Shown here piece after piece: positions 1 through 7,420 of a stretch of DNA of 13,226 nt. Source of the DNA: an uncultured Porphyromonadaceae bacterium. GTDB lineage: Bacteria; Bacteroidota; Bacteroidia; Bacteroidales; Muribaculaceae. Location of the stretch: assembly GCA_900548705.1 (NCBI GenBank), contig URLF01000070.1, positions 1-13,226 on the forward strand, in the 5' to 3' direction. Below the pieces are notes generated by a model, which saw only the letters and a list, made by a program, of their open reading frames with translations, was not told the DNA's origin and did no database searches. The position numbers and the translations under genes were made by a program. Numbering within the stretch: position 1 is the first letter of the stretch; the number at the start of each line of letters is the position of its first letter.

Positions 1-2
1 AA

Positions 3-41
3 CAGCCGATACAGGAGTCGGCTGACAACCTGTATCGGCTG
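3..41 (-). terminator. Hairpin downstream of dapB, possible terminator
   Basis: A perfect 13-base inverted repeat (3-15 paired with 29-41) encloses a 13-base loop and lies 20 bases beyond the dapB stop. Read on the minus strand, as the dapB transcript would be, the stem ends in TT at the window edge, so a T-tract may continue outside. On the plus strand the hairpin is not followed by T residues. The loop carries a second TCGGCTG (18-24) that could compete for the same partner. The stem is certain; its role as a terminator is inferred. Confidence 0.45.
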
Positions 42-61
42 GATATGGTATGGAAAAAAGC

Positions 62-793
62 TCAGAATCCCAACAGGTCGGGCATCGAGCGCAGTCCGCG
101 CGGATGATTGGCTACCATCCATTCGGCGGCTTTCACCGCACCGAAAGCGAACCCTTCACGGGAGAAAGCGCGGTGCTCGACGGTGATGGCGTCCACCGGG
201 GATTTCCAGCTTACAATGTGTGTGCCCGGCACCTCCCCCTCACGCTCATGGTTGATGAGCAGGGCCGTTGGGTCAGCTGAGGCTTCCGCAGGGTCTTCAG
301 TCCAGTGGTTGATGGATGATGAGGCCTCAATCAGGGTCTCGGCTGTGGAGACCGCTGTACCGGAAGGATGGTCGAGCTTGTGGATATGGTGGATTTCCAT
401 CATCTCGGGGCGGTATTCGGGATAACCGTCGATAAGGGCGGTCGCCTCTGATATTATCTTTTTGAAGAGGGCTACCCCGATGGAGAAGTTGGAGGTCCAG
501 AACATCCCCTGTGGGGAATCCTGGAGCATCTCTTTTACCTCGGCAAGACGGTCGAGCCAGGCAGTTGTGCCGGAGACCAGCGGAATCCCGGCCCCGATGA
601 CGCGCCGGAAATTGTCGACAGCTGTCGAGGGGGTGGTGAACTCGATTGCCACATCAGCAGACAGGAATTCAGGGGATGAGAATTTGCTTTCCTCACCCGC
701 GTCGATGACAGCCACGATTTCGTGGCCTCGCGACTGGGCTATTTTTTCCACGGCGTGGCCCATCTTGCCGTATCCTATGAGAGCGATTTTCAT
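62..793 (-). CDS. dapB: 4-hydroxy-tetrahydrodipicolinate reductase
   Basis: This cytosolic enzyme reduces the dapA product to tetrahydrodipicolinate with NAD(P)H in the lysine and meso-diaminopimelate pathway, and so feeds peptidoglycan. The 243-residue protein begins with a Rossmann fold (GYGKMG, residues 7-12). The conserved VSGTTAW (73-79) and SNFSIGV (101-107) segments follow. The family active-site segment HHIHKLDHPSGTA (135-147) includes the catalytic His and Lys and the substrate-binding PSGT. The C-terminal HRAFSREGFAFGA (207-219) is also typical. It is somewhat shorter than the roughly 270-residue E. coli enzyme. The ATG start is supported by the Rossmann motif beginning at once. It is the last visible gene of a three-gene minus-strand operon, 11 bases after the membrane protein gene. 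Confidence 0.96.
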   Translation of the reverse strand: MKIALIGYGKMGHAVEKIAQSRGHEIVAVIDAGEESKFSSPEFLSADVAIEFTTPSTAVDNFRRVIGAGIPLVSGTTAWLDRLAEVKEMLQDSPQGMFWTSNFSIGVALFKKIISEATALIDGYPEYRPEMMEIHHIHKLDHPSGTAVSTAETLIEASSSINHWTEDPAEASADPTALLINHEREGEVPGTHIVSWKSPVDAITVEHRAFSREGFAFGAVKAAEWMVANHPRGLRSMPDLLGF

Positions 794-804
794 AACCGGG
801 GATG

Positions 805-1245
805 TTAATGGGAGTTACGCTTCAATTCCTTTTTGATCACGCGGGGTATGGCGATGGTGGTGAAAATCAGCAATGCGCCCCCGGCGAGGGTGAACGCCCA
901 TACATCACGCATCATGTCGGTGCCCAGGAAGAGGAAGAAAGCGGCCACACAGAAAAACACCGCGCTCCACGACTCTATACGATAGAGACGTTTGATGCGG
1001 GGATGGGTGCCGGTGTAAGGTGAGAAAAGTTTTCCCACAAGGAAACATAGCGCACCGGCGGCATAGACATATTTCCACCATCCGGCCACCTGTGAACCGT
1101 ATTTGATGGAAAGTATGGGGAGCAATGTCCCGATGGCGATAGTCAGCAACCCGACAGTGGCTATCACCACCATCAAGGTCGAGGGAGCTTTCCCCTGAAG
1201 CTGCTCAAGGGTGTATTCCGGTTGTTTTTGAGTATTCTTGCCCAT
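805..1245 (-). CDS. Four-helix membrane protein of unknown function
   Basis: I do not recognise a named family. The 146-residue protein has a polar N-terminus (1-20) and four hydrophobic segments at about 21-45, 56-74, 91-110 and 114-134. A basic loop between helices 2 and 3 (HPRIKRLYR, 81-89) and a basic C-terminal tail (IKKELKRNSH) both suggest cytoplasmic faces, giving both ends inside. There is no signal peptide, enzyme motif or metal-binding cluster. It lies 6 bases after the FtsB/DivIC-like gene and 11 bases before dapB, so it is almost certainly co-transcribed with both. This context is compatible with an envelope or cell-division role, but nothing in the sequence proves one. Confidence 0.88.
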   Translation of the reverse strand: MGKNTQKQPEYTLEQLQGKAPSTLMVVIATVGLLTIAIGTLLPILSIKYGSQVAGWWKYVYAAGALCFLVGKLFSPYTGTHPRIKRLYRIESWSAVFFCVAAFFLFLGTDMMRDVWAFTLAGGALLIFTTIAIPRVIKKELKRNSH

Positions 1246-1251
1246 AAGTGA

Positions 1252-1557
1252 TTATTCAAAGACGTAGACATCCTCGTTGGGACGCTGCATATGGTATTGT
1301 TCGCGGACTATACGTTCGAGTTCCTCAGGATTCGAGGAGAGGGAGGCGTTGAGGCGGTGGTAATAGAGCATCGTGTCATTGTTCTCCTTTATTTCCGCTT
1401 CGAGGCGGTCAATCTCATCCTGATACTCCATGCTTTTGAAATAGGAGTTCTCATTAAAGAAAAGCACAAACACGATATATGCCACCGCTATCAGCAATGG
1501 CAGTGTGATATAACGCCTGGTCCATCTCCAGGCTCCGGAGAGAAAATCTTTCATCAT
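1252..1557 (-). CDS. FtsB/DivIC-family septum formation initiator
   Basis: This is a small bitopic divisome protein; in known systems FtsB/DivIC pairs with FtsL and FtsQ/DivIB to activate septal peptidoglycan synthesis. Counting from the start chosen here, a short basic cytoplasmic tail (1-16, WRWTRR) is followed by one transmembrane helix (about 17-35) and an acidic coiled-coil stretch (about 45-68). The ending ELERIVREQYHMQRPNEDVYVFE is split here only for clarity: the REQYHMQ and PNEDVYVF parts match the DivIC C-terminal signature. Length (about 101 residues) is normal. The start is uncertain among GTG at 1563 and ATGs at 1557 and 1554. The promoter-like -7 box ends at 1563, so a start at 1557 or 1554 fits better and could be leaderless. 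It is first in the operon with the four-helix protein and dapB. Confidence 0.88.
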   Translation of the reverse strand: MMKDFLSGAWRWTRRYITLPLLIAVAYIVFVLFFNENSYFKSMEYQDEIDRLEAEIKENNDTMLYYHRLNASLSSNPEELERIVREQYHMQRPNEDVYVFE

Positions 1558-1562
1558 GGACA

Positions 1563-1593
1563 CAAAGTTAATACTTTTTTCTCTAACCCCAAA
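1563..1593 (-). promoter_or_regulatory. Bacteroidetes-type promoter of the ftsB-like/dapB operon
   Basis: On the minus strand, TTTG (1593-1590) is followed after 19 bases by TAACTTTG (1570-1563). This matches the Bacteroidetes primary-sigma consensus of TTTG, 19-21 bases, TAnnTTTG. The expected start of transcription, a few bases further on, falls at about 1560-1555, on top of the candidate start codons. The gene upstream is closed by a terminator at 1618-1660, so an own promoter is expected here. Confidence 0.75.
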
Positions 1594-1617
1594 CCCTCAT
1601 AAAATTACAACGCAAAA

Positions 1618-1660
1618 ATGGTCATCCGACGGGTTTGCCGGATGACCATATTGTTTTTTT
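1618..1660 (-). terminator. Terminator of the glycine cleavage operon, bidirectional shape
   Basis: A perfect 11-base stem (1618-1628 with 1639-1649) closes a 10-base loop, starting 20 bases past the lpdA stop. On the minus strand the stem runs into TTTTTGCG, as a Rho-independent terminator should. On the plus strand it is followed by ATTG and seven T residues, so it could work both ways. The minus-strand role for the lpdA transcript is the natural one. Confidence 0.85.
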
Positions 1661-1669
1661 AATGGATTT

Positions 1670-2995
1670 TTACAGCGTCTGGGAGAGGGCTGAGGGGAGG
1701 AGTTCGCAGAGGGTGGGGTGGGGATGGATGGCGCGGGTGACGGCGGAGACGGGGAGTCCTGCCGACATGGCCAGTGACACCTCCATAATCAGGTCGGAGG
1801 CGTGACTGCCGAGGATATGGCAACCGATAATCCGGTCACCGGAAACCACCATTTTCACAAGTCCGTCGGCATCCCCTTGGGTGAGGGCTTTGCCGTTGGC
1901 ACGGAAGGGTAGCTTGACTGTTTTCAGTGGGGTTATTCCCTGGGCTTCGGCCTGTTCCTCGGTGAGTCCCGTGGAGGCGGCTTCCGGCACGGTGAACACA
2001 GCCGCCGGAATGGGGGAGAGGTCGGTCTCCACACCCATCACACGCCGGGCCTGGGCGGTGGCGGCGTGGGCGAGCTGACAGATTCCGTTGCAGTCGCCGA
2101 TGGCATATACTCCCGGAATCGTGGTCTGGAAATTGTCATCGACGGTTATCCCTTTCCGTGTGATTTCCGCTCCCGCCGCTTCGAGTCCTTCGGGAATCAC
2201 AGCTTTACGTCCGACAGCCATCAGCACCTTCTCCACAACCGTTTCACCCGGTTTGTTCTTGGCTTCATACCTGACTTTCAGACTGCCGTCATCAGCTTTA
2301 TCGACAGCTGTGGCGGCCGCGCTGAGTATGAATTTCACACCTCGTTTCGACAAGGCTGAACGCAGCCGTTTGGCTATGTCGCGGTCGAATCCGGGAAGTA
2401 TCTCCTTGCAGTATTCGATGACGGTGACCTCACATCCGAAGGCTGCGTAGACCGAGGCGAATTCCATCCCTATCACCCCCCCGCCGATTACCGCCAGGGA
2501 ACGGGGCAGGGTAGTGGTGTCGAGGAGCTCGGCAGAGGTGACACACAGCCCGGCTCCGGGTATGGGGAGGATGACAGGTGTGGCTCCTGTGGCCACAATT
2601 ATCTTCGGTGCGGTGAACACCTCTCCGGCAACCTGGACTTCCCGCGCTGATATGAATCTGGCTTTCCCGAGTCTTACGTCCGCTCCGTTTACCACGGCTG
2701 AGACAGCCTCACGCAGCTGCATCACAATCTCGTTTTTACGCTCCACGATTCGGGTCATGTCGACCGTCATCTCACCCTCCGGAATATTGATGCCGAATTC
2801 CGGAGCGCGCTTGATTTCCAGGGCTGTCTCAGCTGAACGGCAGAAGGTCTTGGTAGGGATGCATCCCCGGTTGAGACATGTGCCGCCGAGTTCTCCGGCT
2901 TCAATCAGAAGAGTTCTCAACCCTTGCTTCACACCGCAGGCCGCAGCCGGGTAGCCGGCCGGCCCCGCTCCTATGACAATGAGATCATACTCCAT
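1670..2995 (-). CDS. lpdA: Dihydrolipoyl dehydrogenase (glycine cleavage L-protein, E3)
   Basis: This FAD flavoenzyme reoxidises the dihydrolipoyl arm of GcvH (or of 2-oxoacid dehydrogenase E2) and reduces NAD+. The FAD-binding GAGPAG lies at 9-14. The redox disulfide segment GGTCLNRGCIPTK (37-49) gives Cys40 and Cys45. The NAD-binding GGGVIG is at 171-176, and YAIGDC (297-302) is the second FAD motif. The dimerisation domain ends with HPHPTLCE (424-431), holding the catalytic His and Glu. At 441 residues it is slightly shorter than most family members, with no domain missing. The ATG lies 3 bases after the gcvPB stop, so the two genes are tightly coupled. Its place at the end of the operon suggests an E3 dedicated to glycine cleavage. 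Confidence 0.96.
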   Translation of the reverse strand: MEYDLIVIGAGPAGYPAAACGVKQGLRTLLIEAGELGGTCLNRGCIPTKTFCRSAETALEIKRAPEFGINIPEGEMTVDMTRIVERKNEIVMQLREAVSAVVNGADVRLGKARFISAREVQVAGEVFTAPKIIVATGATPVILPIPGAGLCVTSAELLDTTTLPRSLAVIGGGVIGMEFASVYAAFGCEVTVIEYCKEILPGFDRDIAKRLRSALSKRGVKFILSAAATAVDKADDGSLKVRYEAKNKPGETVVEKVLMAVGRKAVIPEGLEAAGAEITRKGITVDDNFQTTIPGVYAIGDCNGICQLAHAATAQARRVMGVETDLSPIPAAVFTVPEAASTGLTEEQAEAQGITPLKTVKLPFRANGKALTQGDADGLVKMVVSGDRIIGCHILGSHASDLIMEVSLAMSAGLPVSAVTRAIHPHPTLCELLPSALSQTL

Positions 2996-2998
2996 GGC

Positions 2999-4501
2999 TC
3001 AGAGGTTGTCGAAGGTGAGTATGGGGTTGAGGGCGGCCGCCGTGTCGTCAGGCCTTGTGACAGGTGTGAGATGGGGAGCTGTCTTCACTGTCTCCGGATC
3101 CTCTATGGCTTCACGGGCGATGTCACGCATGGCGGAGATGAACTCGTCAAGGGTCTCGCGCGATTCGGTCTCGGTCGGCTCTATCATCAGCGACTCATGG
3201 AAGAGTAGCGGGAAGTATATGGTCGGGGCGTGATAGCCATGGTCGAGAAGACGTTTGGCGATGTTGAGGGTGGTGACACCGGTCGACTTGTCGCGCAGTC
3301 CGTCAAACACGAATTCATGTTTGGACAGCCCTTCGATTGGGAGCAGGTAGCAGTCTTTGAGTGATTCCTTTATGTAAGTGGCGTTGAGGGTCGCGAGTTT
3401 TCCGGCCTCCATCAGTCCGTCACTTCCGAGGGTCAGGATGTAGGCCAGCGCACGGGCCTGCACGGCGAAGTTGCCGAGGGTGGCCGACACCGAACCCAAG
3501 GCGAGAGGGGAGTACTCGATGGCGTAGCGGTCTGTCTCCTTCACCGGAAATCCCTCCGGAGTCACTGTGCGGCGCACCACTCTCGGATTGGGGAGGAATT
3601 TCTCCAGCCCCTTGCGCACACCAACCGGACCGGCTCCGGGGCCACCTCCTCCGTGAGGGGTGGAGAAGGTCTTGTGGAGGTTGACATGCATCACGTCGAA
3701 GCCCATGTCGCCGGGACGGGCCACACCCAACAGGGGGTTGAGGTTCGCTCCGTCGTAATACATTAGCGCTCCCGCCTGATGTACGAGCGAGGCGATGCGG
3801 GGAATATCCTTCTCGAATATGCCGAGGGTGTTGGGATTGGTGAGCATCATCGCCGCCACGGTGTCGTCAAGCAGCGGTTCGAGGTCGGCGACATCCACTG
3901 TGCCATCCTCGCGGCTCTTCACCTCCACCACCTCCAGGCCGCAGACGGCGGCGGAAGCGGGGTTGGTGCCGTGGGCCGAATCCGGGACAATCACCTTGCG
4001 GCGTTTGTCACCTTCTCCACGCGATGCGTGGTAGGCGCGAATCACCATCAGTCCGGTCAGCTCACCCTGTGCGCCTGCGAATGGGTTGAGGGTGAACTCC
4101 TCCATCCCTCCTATCTCACAGAGCGATTTCTGCAGGGTCCAGTACATCTCCAGCGCACCCTGCGCGGCGAACGCGGGTGTCGAAGGATGCAATCCGGCGA
4201 AACAACTGTGGGATGCCATCTCCTCGTTGATTTTCGGATTGTATTTCATCGTGCATGAGCCGAGGGGATAGAATCCGGTGTCTACTCCGAAGTTGTTGGT
4301 CGACATGTTGTTGTAATGCCTTACGGCGGTAGGTTCGTCAACCTCGGGAAGTGAGAGGGGAACGGCGCGGCGCATGCCCTCCGGCAGAGGGAAATTGTCA
4401 TGGATATCTTTTGCGGAGACTCCGCTGCGCGGCACAGCGTAACCTCTGCGACCCTCGCGTGACAACTCGAATATCAGTTTTCCGTAAACTTTTCTGTTCA
4501 T
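2999..4501 (-). CDS. gcvPB: Glycine dehydrogenase (decarboxylating) subunit 2, P-protein C-terminal half
   Basis: This is the PLP-carrying half of the split P-protein. With GcvPA it decarboxylates glycine and transfers the aminomethyl group to lipoyl-GcvH. In 500 residues I see GSCTMKYNPK (81-90), DSAHGTNPASA (174-184), YDGANLN (249-255) and the PLP-lysine segment HVNLHKTFSTPHGGGGPGA (272-290) with Lys277 as the Schiff-base residue. The glycine-rich stretch after it is typical. Length agrees with family subunit 2 proteins. The ATG is 20 bases after the gcvPA stop. A four-codon ATG AAA GAA TGA precedes it and overlaps its start codon, probably by chance. Confidence 0.97.
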   Translation of the reverse strand: MNRKVYGKLIFELSREGRRGYAVPRSGVSAKDIHDNFPLPEGMRRAVPLSLPEVDEPTAVRHYNNMSTNNFGVDTGFYPLGSCTMKYNPKINEEMASHSCFAGLHPSTPAFAAQGALEMYWTLQKSLCEIGGMEEFTLNPFAGAQGELTGLMVIRAYHASRGEGDKRRKVIVPDSAHGTNPASAAVCGLEVVEVKSREDGTVDVADLEPLLDDTVAAMMLTNPNTLGIFEKDIPRIASLVHQAGALMYYDGANLNPLLGVARPGDMGFDVMHVNLHKTFSTPHGGGGPGAGPVGVRKGLEKFLPNPRVVRRTVTPEGFPVKETDRYAIEYSPLALGSVSATLGNFAVQARALAYILTLGSDGLMEAGKLATLNATYIKESLKDCYLLPIEGLSKHEFVFDGLRDKSTGVTTLNIAKRLLDHGYHAPTIYFPLLFHESLMIEPTETESRETLDEFISAMRDIAREAIEDPETVKTAPHLTPVTRPDDTAAALNPILTFDNL

Positions 4502-4521
4502 TCTTTCATAGTTTTGGAGGG

Positions 4522-5859
4522 TCAGACACAGGTTTTGGCTATCTCGAAAAGGCGGTCTACATCCTCTTTGGTCTGCATCTCGGTGGCGGCCATCAGTATC
4601 GTGTGGTCATCGACCTTAATGCCGGGCAGTATTCCACCCTTGCGGATGGCTGCTGCTATCAAGGAGTCCACGGAGTAGTCGGTCTCAAGTAGGAACTCGT
4701 TGAGGAACGGCCTGGAGGGGTAGCGCAGACGGGCGCGGCCGTCGGAGGTCATCTTTTCCAGGAGGTAGAGGGCTGTCAGGCGGGATGCCTCATTGATTTC
4801 ACGCAGACCTTCCGCCCCGACCAGCGACATGTAGGCGGCCACCCAGAGGGTCATCAGCCCTTGGTTGGAACAGATGTTCGAGGTGGCTTTCTCGCGGCGG
4901 ATATGCTGCTCGCGGGCCTGGAGGGTCAGCACGAAGCAACGCCGCCCTTCGGAGTCGGTGGTAGCTCCCACGATACGTCCCGGCATCTTGCGCATCAATG
5001 CCTTGGTGGCGCAGAGGAATCCCAGGTAAGGCCCTCCGAAGCTCAGGGGAATCCCAAGTGACTGGGCATCCCCGCAGGCGATGTCGGCCCCGAGTTCGCC
5101 GGGTGTCCTCAGCACAGCCAGGTCGGAGGCCACGCAGTTGACAATCAGCAACGCCTTGTGGGAATGGCAGAGGTCGGCCAGACCTTCATGGTTCTCTATT
5201 ATCCCGTAATAGTTGGGAGAGGGGACAACCACTCCGGCTACCTCCTTGCCTCTCGCCTCAAGCACCCGAGACAGCTCCTCGCGGGATGTTTCCCCGTCAG
5301 ATTCAGGGATGGTGATAAGCTCCACCCCGTGATAGTGGGCGTAGGTGTCAACAACCCGGCGTACATCTGGCGAGAGGGTCGCCGAGACAAGCACGAGGTT
5401 ACGTTTGCGTTGGGAGGCCACAGCCATCAGCACAGCCTCGGCGGTGGCGGTGGCTCCGTCATACATCGACGCGTTGGAGATTTCCATTCCTGTCAGACGC
5501 GCCATCATTGTCTGGTATTCGAAGATATACTGGAGGGTACCCTGCGAGATTTCAGGCTGATAGGGGGTGTAGGCTGTCAGGAATTCCGATCGCGAGGCTA
5601 TCGACTTGACAGCCGCCGGACAGCCATGGTCGTAGAAACCGCCTCCGGCGAAACATACCTCCACCGGGACATTCTTCCCTGCCAGATGGTTGAAATAACG
5701 TCTGACGGCGGTCTCGTCGATACCCTGCGGGAGGTCGTAGGGCTGTTTCAGGCGCAGCGACGGATCCACGTCGCCGTAGAGGTCGTCAAGAGACGACACT
5801 CCACACCGGTCGAGCATCTCTTTGATGTCGGCCGGTGTATGGGGGAAATATCTGTGCAT
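4522..5859 (-). CDS. gcvPA: Glycine dehydrogenase (decarboxylating) subunit 1, P-protein N-terminal half
   Basis: This is the N-terminal half of the split P-protein. It has the aminotransferase fold and completes the active site with GcvPB, but carries no PLP lysine. Visible family segments are MHRYFPHTPADIKEML (1-16), the conserved TAYTPYQPEISQGTLQ (95-110) and NASMYDGATA (129-138). The later residues SLGIPLSFGGPYLGF and the RIVGATTD region are also typical. The 445-residue length matches subunit 1. It follows gcvH by 34 bases and precedes gcvPB by 20, keeping the complex in one transcript. The split form is standard in Firmicutes, Thermotoga and archaea; many Bacteroidetes instead have one long gcvP. 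Confidence 0.97.
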   Translation of the reverse strand: MHRYFPHTPADIKEMLDRCGVSSLDDLYGDVDPSLRLKQPYDLPQGIDETAVRRYFNHLAGKNVPVEVCFAGGGFYDHGCPAAVKSIASRSEFLTAYTPYQPEISQGTLQYIFEYQTMMARLTGMEISNASMYDGATATAEAVLMAVASQRKRNLVLVSATLSPDVRRVVDTYAHYHGVELITIPESDGETSREELSRVLEARGKEVAGVVVPSPNYYGIIENHEGLADLCHSHKALLIVNCVASDLAVLRTPGELGADIACGDAQSLGIPLSFGGPYLGFLCATKALMRKMPGRIVGATTDSEGRRCFVLTLQAREQHIRREKATSNICSNQGLMTLWVAAYMSLVGAEGLREINEASRLTALYLLEKMTSDGRARLRYPSRPFLNEFLLETDYSVDSLIAAAIRKGGILPGIKVDDHTILMAATEMQTKEDVDRLFEIAKTCV

Positions 5860-5893
5860 TGTCAGGTCTGTGTTAGGAATGGCTTGGGGAGGG

Positions 5894-6259
5894 TCAGTCG
5901 GCGGCGCAGAACTCCTCGTAAGTGGTCTCGTCCATCAGCTCGTCAAGCTCCGAGGGGTCGGAGATGGTGACGGCGATGATCCAGTTGGCCATCGGGTCGG
6001 CGTTGATGAGGCGGGGATTCTCACTGAGGGCCTCGTTTATCTCGACAACCTCACCCGACACGGGGGCGATGAGATCGGAAGCGGCCTTCACGCTCTCGAT
6101 AGCCCCGAAGTCCTCACCCTTCTCCAGTTCGTCGCCGAGGTCGGGCATGTCGACGTAGACGACATTTCCGAGCTGTTTCTGGGCGTAGTCAGAGATTCCG
6201 ATATAACCTTTGTCACCTTCAACACGGATGTATTCGTGGGTCTTGCTGTAACGTATCAT
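5894..6259 (-). CDS. gcvH: Glycine cleavage system H protein (lipoyl carrier)
   Basis: This small carrier shuttles the aminomethyl group on a lipoyl-lysine among the P, T and L proteins. The 121-residue protein has the usual fold. The start HEYIRVEGDKGYIGISDYAQ (8-27) is typical, and the lipoylation site ESVKA (55-59) places the lipoyl group on Lys58. SDLIAPVSGEVVEIN (61-75) and the acidic tail ending in EEFCAAD follow. Length is slightly below the usual 125-130. The ATG is 12 bases after the gcvT stop. The lplA gene at the head of this operon encodes the likely enzyme that lipoylates it. Confidence 0.97.
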   Translation of the reverse strand: MIRYSKTHEYIRVEGDKGYIGISDYAQKQLGNVVYVDMPDLGDELEKGEDFGAIESVKAASDLIAPVSGEVVEINEALSENPRLINADPMANWIIAVTISDPSELDELMDETTYEEFCAAD

Positions 6260-6271
6260 AATCGTATGGTT

Positions 6272-7381
6272 TTAAGCTTTGTATGATTTCTTGAAGAATT
6301 TTTTCGAGACAACGGTGGCGGGGAAAGTCTTCTTCCTCACCTGAACTTTCAGTTCGGTGCCTGTCTTGGCATAGCGGGCATCGATGAGTGCCATGCAGAT
6401 AGAACGGTCGGTCGAGATGCCCCGGTAGCCGGTGGTGACCTTTCCAATCACCTCCCCTTCGGGCGACAGCACGTCGCAACCGTGACGCGCGATGGCGCGG
6501 TCATGGATTTCCAGTCCCACGATTTTGCGGCGCGGCCCCTCCTGCTTCTGCTTTTTAAGGGTCTCGCCACCGATAAGGTCAGGCTTTTCCAGTTTTACGA
6601 ACATGCCCAGTCCGGCTTCCAGGGGGGTGATGTCGTCGGCCAGCTCGTTTCCGTAGAGTGGCAGTCCTACCTCGAAACGGAGGGTGTCGCGGCAACCCAG
6701 ACCGCAGGGTGCGGCTTTGCCGGAGTCAATCAGTGCCTGCCATACCCGGCGTATGAAGTCGTGTGGGCCGTAGATTTCAAAACCATCCTCTCCGGTGTAA
6801 CCGGTGCGTGACACTATCACTGTGTCCCCCTTATGGTCGAGTTCCTTGAAGGTGTAGAATGTGAGGTCGCGACATGGAATCTCCACTACCTCCTCCATCA
6901 CTTTCTCCGCCTCAGGGCCTTGCACGGCCAGTTCGGCCATCTCCTCACTCATGAATTCCAGGCAGAGGCGGTAACCCTCGGCCTGACGCAGGATCCACTG
7001 CTCATCCTTGGTGATGTTCGATGCGTTCACCACGAAAAGGAAATCATTATGACCCCTCTTGTAGACCAGCAGGTCGTCGACCACACCGCCGTCGGGACGG
7101 AGCATCATGCCATAGAAGCATTGCCCGTCCGGGGCATTGGTCACATCGTTGGAGAACACACGGTTGACAAAGAACTCCGCGTCCTCGCCGGTGATGCCGA
7201 TTTCCCCCATATGGGAGACATCAAACACACCGCAGGCGTTGCGCACGGCGTTATGTTCACCGATTATCCCGAGCCCGTATTCAATCGGCATGTCATATCC
7301 GGCGAAGGGGCTCATCTTTGCCCCCAGCGCCAGATGCAGGTCGTGGAGGCAGGTGAATTTGAGATTTTCGCAGTTATTCAT
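6272..7381 (-). CDS. gcvT: Aminomethyltransferase (glycine cleavage T protein)
   Basis: GcvT transfers the methylene group from aminomethyl-lipoyl-GcvH to tetrahydrofolate, giving 5,10-methylene-THF and ammonia. In 369 residues I see MSPFAGYDMPIEYG (23-36), FDVSHMGE (53-60) and the catalytic-acid segment VVDDLLVY (100-107). The folate-binding SRTGYTGEDGFEIY (191-204) and GCRDTLRFEVGLPLYGNEL (229-247) follow. The C-terminal barrel domain is intact up to a basic end (KKFFKKSYKA). Length is normal. The start is supported by its family-like N-terminus (LHDLHLALGAKM). It is second in the operon, 39 bases after lplA, with an A/T-rich leader and no Shine-Dalgarno, as is usual in Bacteroidetes. Confidence 0.97.
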   Translation of the reverse strand: MNNCENLKFTCLHDLHLALGAKMSPFAGYDMPIEYGLGIIGEHNAVRNACGVFDVSHMGEIGITGEDAEFFVNRVFSNDVTNAPDGQCFYGMMLRPDGGVVDDLLVYKRGHNDFLFVVNASNITKDEQWILRQAEGYRLCLEFMSEEMAELAVQGPEAEKVMEEVVEIPCRDLTFYTFKELDHKGDTVIVSRTGYTGEDGFEIYGPHDFIRRVWQALIDSGKAAPCGLGCRDTLRFEVGLPLYGNELADDITPLEAGLGMFVKLEKPDLIGGETLKKQKQEGPRRKIVGLEIHDRAIARHGCDVLSPEGEVIGKVTTGYRGISTDRSICMALIDARYAKTGTELKVQVRKKTFPATVVSKKFFKKSYKA

Positions 7382-7420
7382 GGTTTTGTCATTTATGTTT
7401 ATCTTTATAAGCGACCGTCG

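Noticed and set aside
7378..7392. Four-codon upstream frame ATG ACA AAA CCA TGA overlapping the gcvT start codon (a similar one precedes gcvPB at 4498-4509)
   Set aside because: Two of six operon genes show it, the frames are tiny, and chance is the simplest account; conservation in relatives would be needed to take it seriously.
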